Below, in pieces: positions 52,610 through 60,502 of a stretch of DNA of 64,000 bases. The stretch's first letter is position 1, and each line of letters opens with the position of its first letter. Under the pieces are notes generated by a model. That model was not told the DNA's origin and did not search any database. It saw nothing but the letters and a program-made list of their open reading frames with translations. The translations under genes and the position numbers were made by a program. The stretch is taken from positions 481,298-545,297 of the forward strand of contig NZ_NUUX01000013.1 in assembly GCF_002564465.1 (NCBI RefSeq), in the 5' to 3' direction. The stretch comes from Bacillus sp. AFS088145 (lineage in GTDB: Bacteria; Bacillota; Bacilli; Bacillales; Bacillaceae_G).

Positions 52610-52891
52610 TTAAAAAGTAGGTAAATTACTTAAATTATTTGTAGGATCACCATCAGGATAAGAACGAAGTGTTTTATGTGGATTATCTCCACGAGTTAGA
52701 CCTGTGTTTACATCTTCAATTTGTTCAAGTTCTGCCATCGCAATGGCTTGCTCAATCCCGACTATTTCACCATTTTGAAATTTTACATCTGTAATATCAC
52801 CATCACCATTTTTTCGAACTGCGACGATATGTAATTTATTTGGATCATCTTGATGTTCAGGATGTCCGATACCACGATTTTGAAACGACAT
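52610..52891 (-). CDS. DUF3892-family protein
   Basis: 93 residues from the ATG at 52891 (GGAGGTG). The core KLHIVAVRKNGDGDITDVKF, then VGIEQAIAMAELEQIEDVNT, is the DUF3892 pattern: a short domain with a small beta sheet and helix. The C-terminus GDNPHKTLRSYPDGDPTNNL is also typical of Bacillus members. Some are linked to sporulation by distribution only; no function known. Confidence 0.82.
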   Translation of the reverse strand: MSFQNRGIGHPEHQDDPNKLHIVAVRKNGDGDITDVKFQNGEIVGIEQAIAMAELEQIEDVNTGLTRGDNPHKTLRSYPDGDPTNNLSNLPTF

Positions 52892-53077
52892 ACCAATACA
52901 CCTCCATCTAATAAGACACAAAAATAGTATGGCGTGATGAAAATATATTTATCCTTCCAAATTATTACAGACTTAAACTTGTTAAACATTTCACAAATTG
53001 TTCACAGACAAATTTGCACAAACAATATACGATATATGTAATCATTAATCAAACAACTTTCGAAAGAAGGGAAAAAT

Positions 53078-53191
53078 ATGACTACCGTTTTAAGAATGAC
53101 AAGAGAAGGTAGATTAATTCACAAAATTGGTGATGGTTATTACCGATATACAAAATTAAACAAAGACGAACTAAAAACATTAAATAATTAA
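53078..53191 (+). CDS. Short protein of 37 residues
   Basis: ATG at 53078 stands seven bases after AAGAAGGG. The peptide reads MTTVLRMTREGRLIHKIGDG followed by YYRYTKLNKDELKTLNN: basic, with a Tyr cluster and no membrane segment. It is in an otherwise empty stretch and its codon use fits the neighbours. A hairpin follows at 53231-53275. No family recognised. Confidence 0.55.
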   Translation: MTTVLRMTREGRLIHKIGDGYYRYTKLNKDELKTLNN

Positions 53192-53230
53192 TGCAACCAT
53201 GAAAAATATAAATTGCTTAAAAACCATTTA

Positions 53231-53275
53231 CCCCTTTAATTAAAAGCTTACATAATTAAGCCTACTTAAAGGGGG
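53231..53275. other. Hairpin after the 37-residue gene
   Basis: CCCCTTTAA pairs with TTAAAGGGG, with a partly paired AAGCTTA/TTAAGC interior. The T tract is poor, so this may be a weak terminator or a processing site. Confidence 0.45.
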
Positions 53276-53377
53276 ATAGTTTTAATGAGGATACTATGTT
53301 TTTTGATACATTCTTTGATTAATCATTTTTTTATGCAAATGGCATAATAGAATTTATAACGATTATTATTGAAACAT

Positions 53378-54367
53378 TTATTCGCCTACTAAGCCATCAC
53401 CATCTCGATCATCCATATATTTATAGAGCCATGAATCGCGCGTAATTGGCATTTTAAAGCCAGCAGCTTTGGCTTCAGCGATCGTAACACTTCCGTTATG
53501 ATTGGTATCCACTTTACTTACATCTTCATTACTATTTTTCGTTTTGTTTGCAGGTAAATTGTTTGTTTTCGGTGGCATACTGCTCGCATTTGTCGTTTTC
53601 CCTAAATTTTTGTTCACTTCATCTGGGTTTACATTGTCAAATTCATCTGTAATGGATCTGCCCTGAATTTTGTATGTGAATTTATAATGGTTAGGAATTT
53701 GCGTGTGAGTATTTGGATATTGAATCACTGCTACGAAATCTGTACAACCTCCTGCATCTCGAATCCCTTTTTCCATATAAGCTTGATCGCCGTGCCTATT
53801 GAGATTGCTGTTCTGAGGTGTAATGTTATATGCGTTTGATACTCCACCAAGCGAGTCTGCAATCACATGCCCTTTATCCAAGATCGGACTCTCTGTACCA
53901 GGAACATTTGCTTCATCAGCGTAATATCTACCTGATGATAATACATGATCAGTATTCGAATTTTGAAGTGTTATCTTTTTCGCCTCTACACGTATTAGCT
54001 GACCGTATTCATTTGTATACGCCCAATATTCCCGTTTTCCAAATCCGACATCTACTTTGACATTCGATTGTCTATGTCCTGACATATCCCCACCGTCTAC
54101 GACAATCAAGGTATATTTGCTGTAATCAAATCCGCCTGTTGCCTTTGAGGTGCTAGATGCAGGAACACTTTTGTTGGGTTCACTAGTACTCGTTGGTTTT
54201 ACTTTGTCATCGGCAGATGTACTCTTATTGGTTTCAACAGTCTTAGAAGCCGTGCTCGTTGGGGATTCCACTTTATTTGACGAAGTCTGTTCAGTGATTT
54301 TTCCGCAACCCACAGATACTGATAGTAAAATCACAGTAAATAAAATCGAAAATATTCTTTTGTTCAC
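53378..54367 (-). CDS. Lipoprotein DNA/RNA non-specific endonuclease with EF-hand and Excalibur-like tail
   Basis: 329 residues from the GTG at 54367 (AAAGGTG at the right distance; an ATG seven codons up has none). Lipobox SVSVGC. A Ser/Thr/Lys-rich linker (about 25-80) leads to the nuclease domain with DKGHVIADSLGGVSNAYNIT and PQNSNLNRHGDQAYMEKGIR, a variant of the DRGH...N motif of Endonuclease_NS enzymes with Lys for Arg. Then an EF-hand (DTNHNGSVTIAEA) and a terminal DDRDGDGLVGE, an Excalibur motif (DxDxDGxxCE) in which Cys is Gly. It should degrade nucleic acids outside the cell with a metal ion. Confidence 0.85.
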   Translation of the reverse strand: MNKRIFSILFTVILLSVSVGCGKITEQTSSNKVESPTSTASKTVETNKSTSADDKVKPTSTSEPNKSVPASSTSKATGGFDYSKYTLIVVDGGDMSGHRQSNVKVDVGFGKREYWAYTNEYGQLIRVEAKKITLQNSNTDHVLSSGRYYADEANVPGTESPILDKGHVIADSLGGVSNAYNITPQNSNLNRHGDQAYMEKGIRDAGGCTDFVAVIQYPNTHTQIPNHYKFTYKIQGRSITDEFDNVNPDEVNKNLGKTTNASSMPPKTNNLPANKTKNSNEDVSKVDTNHNGSVTIAEAKAAGFKMPITRDSWLYKYMDDRDGDGLVGE

Positions 54368-54533
54368 ACTTTTGCACACCTTTCTCATTTTTCTACGCTA
54401 GAAAAATCATATTTAAACGATAACATATTTTAATCTTTTGTTGGAAACTATCTATCGTTGGAATTGAATCTTTATGCAACTATCCTGCTAGTTTGAATAA
54501 GAAAATCAATAATCTACTTTTCACAGAGCCTAA

Positions 54534-54564
54534 AAAAACGCTATCTCATAATGAAAATAACGTT
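54534..54564 (-). terminator. Terminator after the acetoacetate-CoA ligase gene
   Basis: AAAAACG pairs with CGTTTTT around a 17-base loop; weak but well placed, 12 bases past the stop. Confidence 0.5.
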
Positions 54565-54575
54565 TTTGACTGATT

Positions 54576-56555
54576 TCAACTTTGTTCATTTAAAACCTGT
54601 GCTAACTCGGTAAAAAACTTTAATGACTCTGGATTAGCCATCGAACCTTGATTGACAACTTTTTCAAGAGAAAACCCTAATAATATTTTACGTATTGGAA
54701 CTTCTAATTTTTTTCCACTTAATGTTTTTGGAATTTGCTCAACTTCATAAATTTCATTTGGGACAAAACGTGGTGAAACTTTCTGCTTAATTTCTACTTT
54801 TATTTTTTCCTTTAATTCATTTGTCAAAACAACCCCATGTTTAAGTACAACAAATAATGGCATAAATGACTGTCGGCCTAATAGTTCTAAATCGATTACT
54901 AAACCTTCCATTATCTCATCAAGTGACTCAACAACTCGATAAATTTCGCTTGTACCTAGACGCACTCCATGTCTATTAATTGTTGAATCTGATCTCCCAT
55001 AAATGACACAACTACCCTTTTCATCAATTTTAATCCAATCTCCATGTCTCCAAATACCTGGATAAACTTCAAAATAACTTTCAAGATAGCGCTCATTATT
55101 CGAATCACCCCAGAAATAAAGCGGCATGGACGGCATAGGAGAAGTAATCACTAGTTCCCCTACCTCATTAATTACTGATTTTCCCTCATCATCAAATGAT
55201 TGTACATGAGCCCCTAATGAACGAGCTTGAATCTCTCCAGCATAAACAGGAAGAATCGGTGAACCTCCAACAAATGCTGTGCAAACATCAGTACCTCCAC
55301 TAGTTGAAACAAGCCAGATGTCATCTCTTATATTTTCATATACCCAGGAAAATCCTTCGACTGATAGTGGGGATCCCGTTGAACAAATAGACTTTAATTT
55401 AGAAAAACTATGTCTATCTTTTAGCTTTATTGCCTGCTTCTCACACACGCTTAAGAATCCTGCACTTGTACCAAAGAATGTTACACCTACTTCTTCTGCA
55501 AGGTCCCATAAAACATGTAGACTAGGAAAAGAAGGGCTTCCATCAAACAATAATATCCTACTGCCAGATAACAATCCTCCAACTAATTGATTCCACATCA
55601 TCCAGCCAGTAGTCGTAAACCAAAAAATGACATCATCTTGATTTATTCCTTGTTCAACTACTAATGTCTTAAGTTGCTCAACTAATATTCCACCTTGACT
55701 TTGTACAATTGGTTTAGGCAAACCTGTTGTCCCCGATGAAAATAGAATCCATAGTGGATGATCAAAAGGAACACTTTCAAAAGTAAGTTCACTGCTTCCC
55801 ACTAATAATTCATTCCAGTAAACTGTTTCGTTTTCCATTTTGTATTCATCAAAATTCACATATGGCACTAAAATTGTCTTCTTTAAAGTAGGTAATTCAG
55901 ACTGTAGCTCTTCAACGCTTGATAACCTATTTTGAACTTTTCCATTATAAGAATAACCATCCACCGCAAATAAAATAGTCGGTTCGATTTGTTTAAATCG
56001 GTCAATTACACTACTCGTTCCAAAATCTGGTGAACAGCTAGACCAGATTGCTCCAATGCTTGCACAAGCTAAAAAGGCAATGATTGTTTCAGGGATATTT
56101 GGCATATATGCTACAACTCGATCCCCAGATTTAACCCCTAATTCTCTTAAAGAATTTGCGACCAAGCCTGTCTTTTCCTTAAGCTCATTCCAACTTATTT
56201 CTGTTTTTGGAGTAATTTCTGATTGAAAAATTAATGCAGATTGGTCTCCCTTATCATTTCTAAATACATGTTCTGCATAATTAATTTTAGAGCCAGTAAA
56301 CCATTTTGCGCCTGGCATTTTTTGCTCTTCAAGAACATGATCGTATGGTGCATGGGAAATTACATTACAATATTTCCAAATACTTTCCCAAAAGGATTCT
56401 AATTCATCCACAGACCATTTCCATAACTCACTTTGTGTATTGAAAAATAGATTTTTCTCATTTTCGAGCCAGTTCATAAAATGGCTAACTCCAGCATTTT
56501 CAATTTGCTGCCTAGTTGGTTCCCATAATAAAGCACCTTCAGTAATCGCTTTCAT
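54576..56555 (-). CDS. Acetoacetate-CoA ligase
   Basis: 659 residues, the usual length for acetoacetyl-CoA synthetase. It activates acetoacetate with ATP and CoA. Motifs: ALLWEPTRQQIENAGVSHFM at the N-terminus, MPGAKWFTGSKINYAEHVFR, phosphate loop ILFSSGTTGLPKPIVQSQGG, GDRVVAYMPNIPETIIAF, GIWRHGDWIKID and catalytic Lys in PKTLSGKKLEVPIRK. It lets the cell use ketone bodies or recycle acetoacetate from amino-acid or PHB breakdown. Monocistronic with promoter at 56708-56736 and a FadR-like inverted repeat just upstream. Confidence 0.93.
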   Translation of the reverse strand: MKAITEGALLWEPTRQQIENAGVSHFMNWLENEKNLFFNTQSELWKWSVDELESFWESIWKYCNVISHAPYDHVLEEQKMPGAKWFTGSKINYAEHVFRNDKGDQSALIFQSEITPKTEISWNELKEKTGLVANSLRELGVKSGDRVVAYMPNIPETIIAFLACASIGAIWSSCSPDFGTSSVIDRFKQIEPTILFAVDGYSYNGKVQNRLSSVEELQSELPTLKKTILVPYVNFDEYKMENETVYWNELLVGSSELTFESVPFDHPLWILFSSGTTGLPKPIVQSQGGILVEQLKTLVVEQGINQDDVIFWFTTTGWMMWNQLVGGLLSGSRILLFDGSPSFPSLHVLWDLAEEVGVTFFGTSAGFLSVCEKQAIKLKDRHSFSKLKSICSTGSPLSVEGFSWVYENIRDDIWLVSTSGGTDVCTAFVGGSPILPVYAGEIQARSLGAHVQSFDDEGKSVINEVGELVITSPMPSMPLYFWGDSNNERYLESYFEVYPGIWRHGDWIKIDEKGSCVIYGRSDSTINRHGVRLGTSEIYRVVESLDEIMEGLVIDLELLGRQSFMPLFVVLKHGVVLTNELKEKIKVEIKQKVSPRFVPNEIYEVEQIPKTLSGKKLEVPIRKILLGFSLEKVVNQGSMANPESLKFFTELAQVLNEQS

Positions 56556-56707
56556 TATTACTCCTCCTAAATTAGCAATCTATTTATTTTAAGGACATAG
56601 TAACTGCGCATAACTCAAACCTTTTGATGAAAACTCAAAATAATCTTTCCATTATGTATTAGCTAAATATTTTTCTAAAAATACTTAATATTTAAAAATT
56701 AACTATT

Positions 56708-56736
56708 ATACTATTACACACTAAATTTACTGTCAA
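56708..56736 (-). promoter_or_regulatory. Sigma-A promoter of the acetoacetate-CoA ligase gene
   Basis: Perfect TTGACA (56736-56731), 17-base spacer, TAGTAT (56713-56708) on the minus strand. Confidence 0.7.
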
Positions 56737-56744
56737 TATCGAAA

Positions 56745-56760
56745 ATGAATCATTGTTCAT
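56745..56760. promoter_or_regulatory. FadR-like inverted repeat next to the ligase promoter
   Basis: ATGAATCATTGTTCAT holds ATGAA/TTCAT arms with six bases between, directly upstream of the -35. It resembles boxes of TetR-type fatty-acid regulators. Only one copy, so tentative. Confidence 0.4.
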
Positions 56761-56850
56761 CTAAAAGCACATTTTTAAATTGAGCTATCATATAGCATTC
56801 TAGTTAAATTAACCCAAAAAACTTCATACTATATCCTCATAGAGACACTG

Positions 56851-56879
56851 TTGATATTTGATTTGATTAAATGTAATAT
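56851..56879 (+). promoter_or_regulatory. Promoter of the riboswitch-controlled cluster
   Basis: TTGATA (56851-56856), 17-base spacer, TAATAT (56874-56879). Transcription would begin near 56886, 60 bases before the aptamer. Confidence 0.65.
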
Positions 56880-56945
56880 ATTAATTGATAATCCTGCAGG
56901 TTATTATTACCAACTTTACCATTAATTACCAAAATTGTATTATAG

Positions 56946-57012
56946 CTCGTATATCCCCAGAAATATGGTCTGGGAGTCTCTACCTAATTCCCGTTAAGAA
57001 TTAGACTACGAG
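56946..57012 (+). ncRNA. Purine riboswitch aptamer, guanine class
   Basis: All parts of the purine aptamer are present. P1: CTCGTA (56946-56951) with TACGAG (57007-57012). P2: CCCAGA with TCTGGG around loop AATATGG. J2/3: GAGTCTCTACC, matching the consensus AGUUUCUACC except one base. P3: TAATTC with GAATTA around loop CCGTTAA. J3/1: GACTA, in which the specificity base (position 74 of B. subtilis xpt) is C, as in guanine rather than adenine aptamers. The xpt contacts U22, U47, U51 and C74 all appear kept; U48 is C and A24 is U. Loop-loop GG/CC contacts are possible. Confidence 0.93.
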
Positions 57013-57029
57013 GTAATTTTTACTTTATT
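57010..57029 (+). promoter_or_regulatory. Antiterminator strand of the riboswitch
   Basis: GAGGUAA (57010-57016) pairs with UUAUCUC (57198-57204), and UUUACUUUAUU (57018-57029, counting U18) pairs with the terminator strand 57185-57196, giving 19 pairs including G-U and one mismatch. The first three bases belong to the 3' strand of P1, so ligand-bound P1 and the antiterminator exclude each other at that point. Confidence 0.6.
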
Positions 57030-57178
57030 ATTAAAAAAAGCTGAATTTAATAAAGGATAACTATGTCATTTTGAATAGATACTTTTAAATACTCTATTAA
57101 TCTTAGACTATTTAAAAATACACTTTCTTTACCTATTTGAAGGACTTTATATACCTTTAAAATTTCAACTTTTTTGCG

Positions 57179-57243
57179 AACCAAGATAAAGTAGGACTTA
57201 TCTCTTAAGTGGAGAATACGTCCTACTTTATCTTGGTTTTTTT
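57179..57243 (+). terminator. Riboswitch-controlled terminator
   Basis: A perfect 19-bp stem, AACCAAGATAAAGTAGGAC (57179-57197) with GTCCTACTTTATCTTGGTT (57220-57238), ends in a seven-T tract. It stands 53 bases before the first gene of the cluster, on the same strand as the aptamer. Confidence 0.92.
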
Positions 57244-57295
57244 ATGTCACTTAAATGTTTTCGTAAATTAATGTTTATAGAAGGGGTTTATTGAT

Positions 57296-58528
57296 ATGTA
57301 TAAGGCCATGTATCATACTTTTGACCACCTAAGATTAACTAACAAGCAAACGCAAGAAGCTAATGTTGCGTTCTTACATGACTTTAATGCAGTTTTAGAA
57401 TCCCCCCATTTAAAAAAATTAGCAAAAAAAACACAGTTAATTCCCAACTCAGAGCAATGCCATAATCGTTTGTCCCATACTATTGACGTATGCCATGTTT
57501 CAGGCTTAATCGTGGAACATCTTAACAATTATTTTCAAGAGAATAACATTGCACCCATAAATAAAGATTTAGTAAAGGCTATTAGTCTAGCTCATGATAT
57601 TGGTCACCCACCATTTGGACATACCGGTGAACGAGCGCTAGATGAAATGATGAAAAAAATGGGTGGATTTGAATCGAATGCACAGAGCGTTAAAATTTTA
57701 GTTAATAGTTCGGATGATTTTAAATACAGAACCCTTATAGCCTTAATGAAATACAAAACCAAAATTCCTTTAATTAGAGAAGAATATAACGGTTTAATCA
57801 AAGGCTATTACGGGTATATGACAGACTATTTAGAACCTTTATTTTTGACATATCAAGAAAATGTCATTGAGCAATCAATCGTAGACAGAGCAGATACGTT
57901 ATCTTATGCCCTATCAGATCTAAAAGATTTAATACTATTTTATGGAGAAAATAGATTTGCTCAATTACTTAATAGATATTTTACCGAAGGCGTGATGCTA
58001 GAGGAGTCAATGCTTTTTTTCCCTGAAATTAGTAGATCGGAATTACTTTATTTCATTCCAAAGATTATGGAAGACATTAAAAATAATATACTTGGGGAAA
58101 TCTTTCAAAATTACGGTAAGTTCAAATCGGAACCACTACAATCTATTATCCATGATTTTATAGATACAATAGTGATCAAGATAAACTATGCACAACCAAT
58201 GTATAGTAAATTGAATCTTCCAATAGAAAATGAATTAAAACTTTTTCTATTAAATCAAATTACAAAGAAATGTTTCTTAGAAAGAAAAGTTAATAGAGAA
58301 ATAGATAAAAAGATTACTCATAATATACAGCTCACCTACGATTATCTTTTTAACTTAAATAGTGAGGATTCTTTGTTGAAATTAGATAAGGAAATCTTAC
58401 AGCAATTGAACAATATCTCTAATGTTATTGAGCGTTCACGTTTTGTATGTGACGTAATATGTCATTTAAGTGATATTGAGATTGGAAATTTTGTAAGAAA
58501 ATCCAATAAAAAAATAATTGTAGTATAA
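57296..58528 (+). CDS. dGTPase-like HD-domain phosphohydrolase
   Basis: 410 residues; ATG at 57296 after GAAGGGG. The HD signature is complete: first His in CHNRLSHTIDVCHVSGLIVE, the HD pair in ISLAHDIGHPPFGHTGERAL, and the later Asp in IVDRADTLSYALSDLKD. HDIGHPPFGHxGE is the mark of dGTP/dNTP triphosphohydrolases, which split dGTP to deoxyguanosine and tripolyphosphate. The rest is helical and less familiar, so the substrate may differ. It is the first gene behind a guanine riboswitch, which supports a purine substrate. A P450 gene follows after 14 bases. Confidence 0.85.
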   Translation: MYKAMYHTFDHLRLTNKQTQEANVAFLHDFNAVLESPHLKKLAKKTQLIPNSEQCHNRLSHTIDVCHVSGLIVEHLNNYFQENNIAPINKDLVKAISLAHDIGHPPFGHTGERALDEMMKKMGGFESNAQSVKILVNSSDDFKYRTLIALMKYKTKIPLIREEYNGLIKGYYGYMTDYLEPLFLTYQENVIEQSIVDRADTLSYALSDLKDLILFYGENRFAQLLNRYFTEGVMLEESMLFFPEISRSELLYFIPKIMEDIKNNILGEIFQNYGKFKSEPLQSIIHDFIDTIVIKINYAQPMYSKLNLPIENELKLFLLNQITKKCFLERKVNREIDKKITHNIQLTYDYLFNLNSEDSLLKLDKEILQQLNNISNVIERSRFVCDVICHLSDIEIGNFVRKSNKKIIVV

Positions 58529-58542
58529 CAGGAGGAAATAAC

Positions 58543-59799
58543 ATGAGTATAAATGTAAAACAATCTGTCGAGCAGTTTAGTTTAAATAGTAAAGAGTATT
58601 ATGAAAACAGATACGAACTATATGAAAGATTACGAAATGATGCACCTGTTTTTTGGCATGAAGAAATGCAATCTTGGTTTATAACTAGGTATGAGGATGT
58701 GTCCAAGAATTTACTAGGAGATAAATTTATTTCAAGTAATGTAATTCCGAACAAAATGAGTAATCTCGCTGAAGGAGAAGATCAACATTTTAAAGATATA
58801 ATCGATATCATTAAGACTTGGATGGTCTATAACGATCGACCAGTTCATTCACAATTAAAAGGTTATATGAACAGAGCCTTTTTAGTAAATGAAATCGATC
58901 TTATTGCTCCTGAAATTCAGAAAATTGTTTCTACAATCGTTGATAAAGTACTTGAAAAAAACATAAGTTCATTTGACTTTGTAAAAGAGATCGCACACCC
59001 TATTCCTGCGATGGTACTTTGTAAAATGTTAGGAATTCCTGGTGAAGAAGTTGATAGATTCATTAAGTGGTCTGATGATATCGCATTATTTATGCAAGAT
59101 TTCGTTGTATCTCATGTTCCTAGTAAAGAAATTAGTGAACAAGTTAGAGGAAGTGTAAGAGAAATTTGGACATACCTTTCAGATGCAATTGCGGAAAGAC
59201 GAAAAGAAAAGAAAAATGATTTATTAAGTAGGTTAATCTCTGAGACTCCTGGTGAAGATGGTGAACTTACTGATGATCAATTAATTGCTCAAACAATGCA
59301 CTTAATTTTCGGTGGACATAAAATTCCTCAATTTGTGTTAAGTAATACATTACATCTTCTATTTAAGAATCAAGATATTCTAGAAATGCTTAAAAAAGAT
59401 ATGTCCCTTCTTCCAAAAGTATTAGATGAAACAATGAGACTAGAGGGGCCAATCCAATATATTGTTAGACATGCTTCAAATGATATCGAATTACACGGAC
59501 AGCAAATCAAGAAAAATGATTCTGTTTATTTCTTCTTAGCTTCTGCTGGCCGAGACGAGCGAGTATTTGCAAATCCTGACAAAATGGATATAAGTAGAAC
59601 AGGTTTCCGTCATGTAGCTTTTGGTGGAGGTTATCATACTTGTATAGCAGCTGCTTTTGCTCGTGTAGAGATCATGGAAATTCTTAAGGAAGTAATAACT
59701 CGTTTTCCAACAATCGATTCATTATATGATTTAGAAAATCCAAAGTGGACTGCAAACCCTACTTTCACTGGAATGATCCAGATGCAAGTAAAAATCTAG
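58543..59799 (+). CDS. Cytochrome P450 with a non-canonical oxygen-activation motif
   Basis: 418 residues, soluble bacterial class; RBS AGGAGG. The heme ligand is Cys367 in FGGGYHTCIAAAFARVE, close to FGxGxHxCxGxxLARxE but with Ala for the Gly after Cys. The K-helix E-x-x-R is ETMR (296-299). The I-helix, normally AGHETT, reads GGHKIP (257-262): the acid and the conserved Thr that deliver protons to bound oxygen are replaced by Lys and Ile. Such loss is seen in P450s with unusual chemistry (coupling, peroxide use, dehydration). No ferredoxin or reductase gene is nearby. Its substrate is unknown; purine context suggests a base or nucleoside derivative. Confidence 0.92.
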   Translation: MSINVKQSVEQFSLNSKEYYENRYELYERLRNDAPVFWHEEMQSWFITRYEDVSKNLLGDKFISSNVIPNKMSNLAEGEDQHFKDIIDIIKTWMVYNDRPVHSQLKGYMNRAFLVNEIDLIAPEIQKIVSTIVDKVLEKNISSFDFVKEIAHPIPAMVLCKMLGIPGEEVDRFIKWSDDIALFMQDFVVSHVPSKEISEQVRGSVREIWTYLSDAIAERRKEKKNDLLSRLISETPGEDGELTDDQLIAQTMHLIFGGHKIPQFVLSNTLHLLFKNQDILEMLKKDMSLLPKVLDETMRLEGPIQYIVRHASNDIELHGQQIKKNDSVYFFLASAGRDERVFANPDKMDISRTGFRHVAFGGGYHTCIAAAFARVEIMEILKEVITRFPTIDSLYDLENPKWTANPTFTGMIQMQVKI

Positions 59800-59818
59800 T
59801 ATTACTAGGGTATTTGAT

Positions 59819-59850
59819 AGGAATAGAACAAAATTCTATTCCTATTTTTT
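59819..59850 (+). terminator. Terminator inside the cluster, after the P450 gene
   Basis: AGGAATAGAA (59819-59828) pairs with TTCTATTCCT (59834-59843), then ATTTTTT. It would lower expression of the downstream hydrolase and transporter genes relative to the P450. Confidence 0.8.
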
Positions 59851-59872
59851 CTAATTTAGAGGTGATTAAAAA

Positions 59873-60502
59873 TTGAATAATTGCGAGTTTCATAATACCA
59901 CCATCTTAGTAGTTCACGAAATTTATGGTATTAACAAACATATAAAAGATATTTGCGACAGTTTAAATACGATAGGATTTACAGTTGTATGTCCAAATTT
60001 ATTAGGTAATAATGAGAACTATTGCTATCAAGATGAAAACAAAGCTTATAAGCATTTTGTTCATGAGATTGGGTTTGAGTTAGCCACTAATAAAATTATT
60101 ACTCTTGCAAAAGAACTTCGAACTAAGTGTGCTAATTTGTATATTTTGGGTTTTAGTGTAGGTGCAACGATTGCATGGCTATGCAGTAAATATGACGGGT
60201 TATTTGATGGCGTAATTGGATTTTATGGTTCGAGGATTAGGGACTATTTAGAGGTTAGTGCAAAATGTGAGACCTTACTAATTTTCCCAACGAAAGAAAA
60301 TTCATTTGCCCCCGAAATTGTCATTAATGAATTGAAAACAAAAGATAGGATTCAAATCATTAAAATAGAAGGAAGTCATGGTTTTACCGATCAATCAACT
60401 TCTAATTATGATCAGTATGCTACTGAATATTGTTTTCAAAAAATGCGTGATTTTATTATGAAACAAAATAAAAATTTATCCGAAACAGGAGGAATCAAAT
60501 GA
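59873..60502 (+). CDS. Dienelactone-hydrolase-family alpha/beta hydrolase
   Basis: 209 residues, TTG start after GAGGTGATTAAAAA. The N-terminal ILVVHEIYGINKHIKDICD is the DLH oxyanion-side motif (family form VVVHE-x-x-G). The nucleophile is Ser in ILGFSVGATIAWL, where DLH itself has Cys; the C-terminal His is in IEGSHGFTD. It should cleave an ester, lactone or amide. Its stop overlaps the MFS start (ATGA), so both are made together. Substrate presumably a product or precursor of the P450 step, by inference. Confidence 0.83.
   Translation: MNNCEFHNTTILVVHEIYGINKHIKDICDSLNTIGFTVVCPNLLGNNENYCYQDENKAYKHFVHEIGFELATNKIITLAKELRTKCANLYILGFSVGATIAWLCSKYDGLFDGVIGFYGSRIRDYLEVSAKCETLLIFPTKENSFAPEIVINELKTKDRIQIIKIEGSHGFTDQSTSNYDQYATEYCFQKMRDFIMKQNKNLSETGGIK

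Larger units (their letters stand above)
56556..57295. promoter_or_regulatory. Divergent control region with a guanine-class riboswitch
   Basis: 740 bases. Left: minus-strand promoter and operator of the ligase gene. Right: plus-strand promoter (56851-56879), purine aptamer (56946-57012), a 155-base linker and a 19-bp terminator (57179-57243). Each element is listed separately. Confidence 0.8.
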
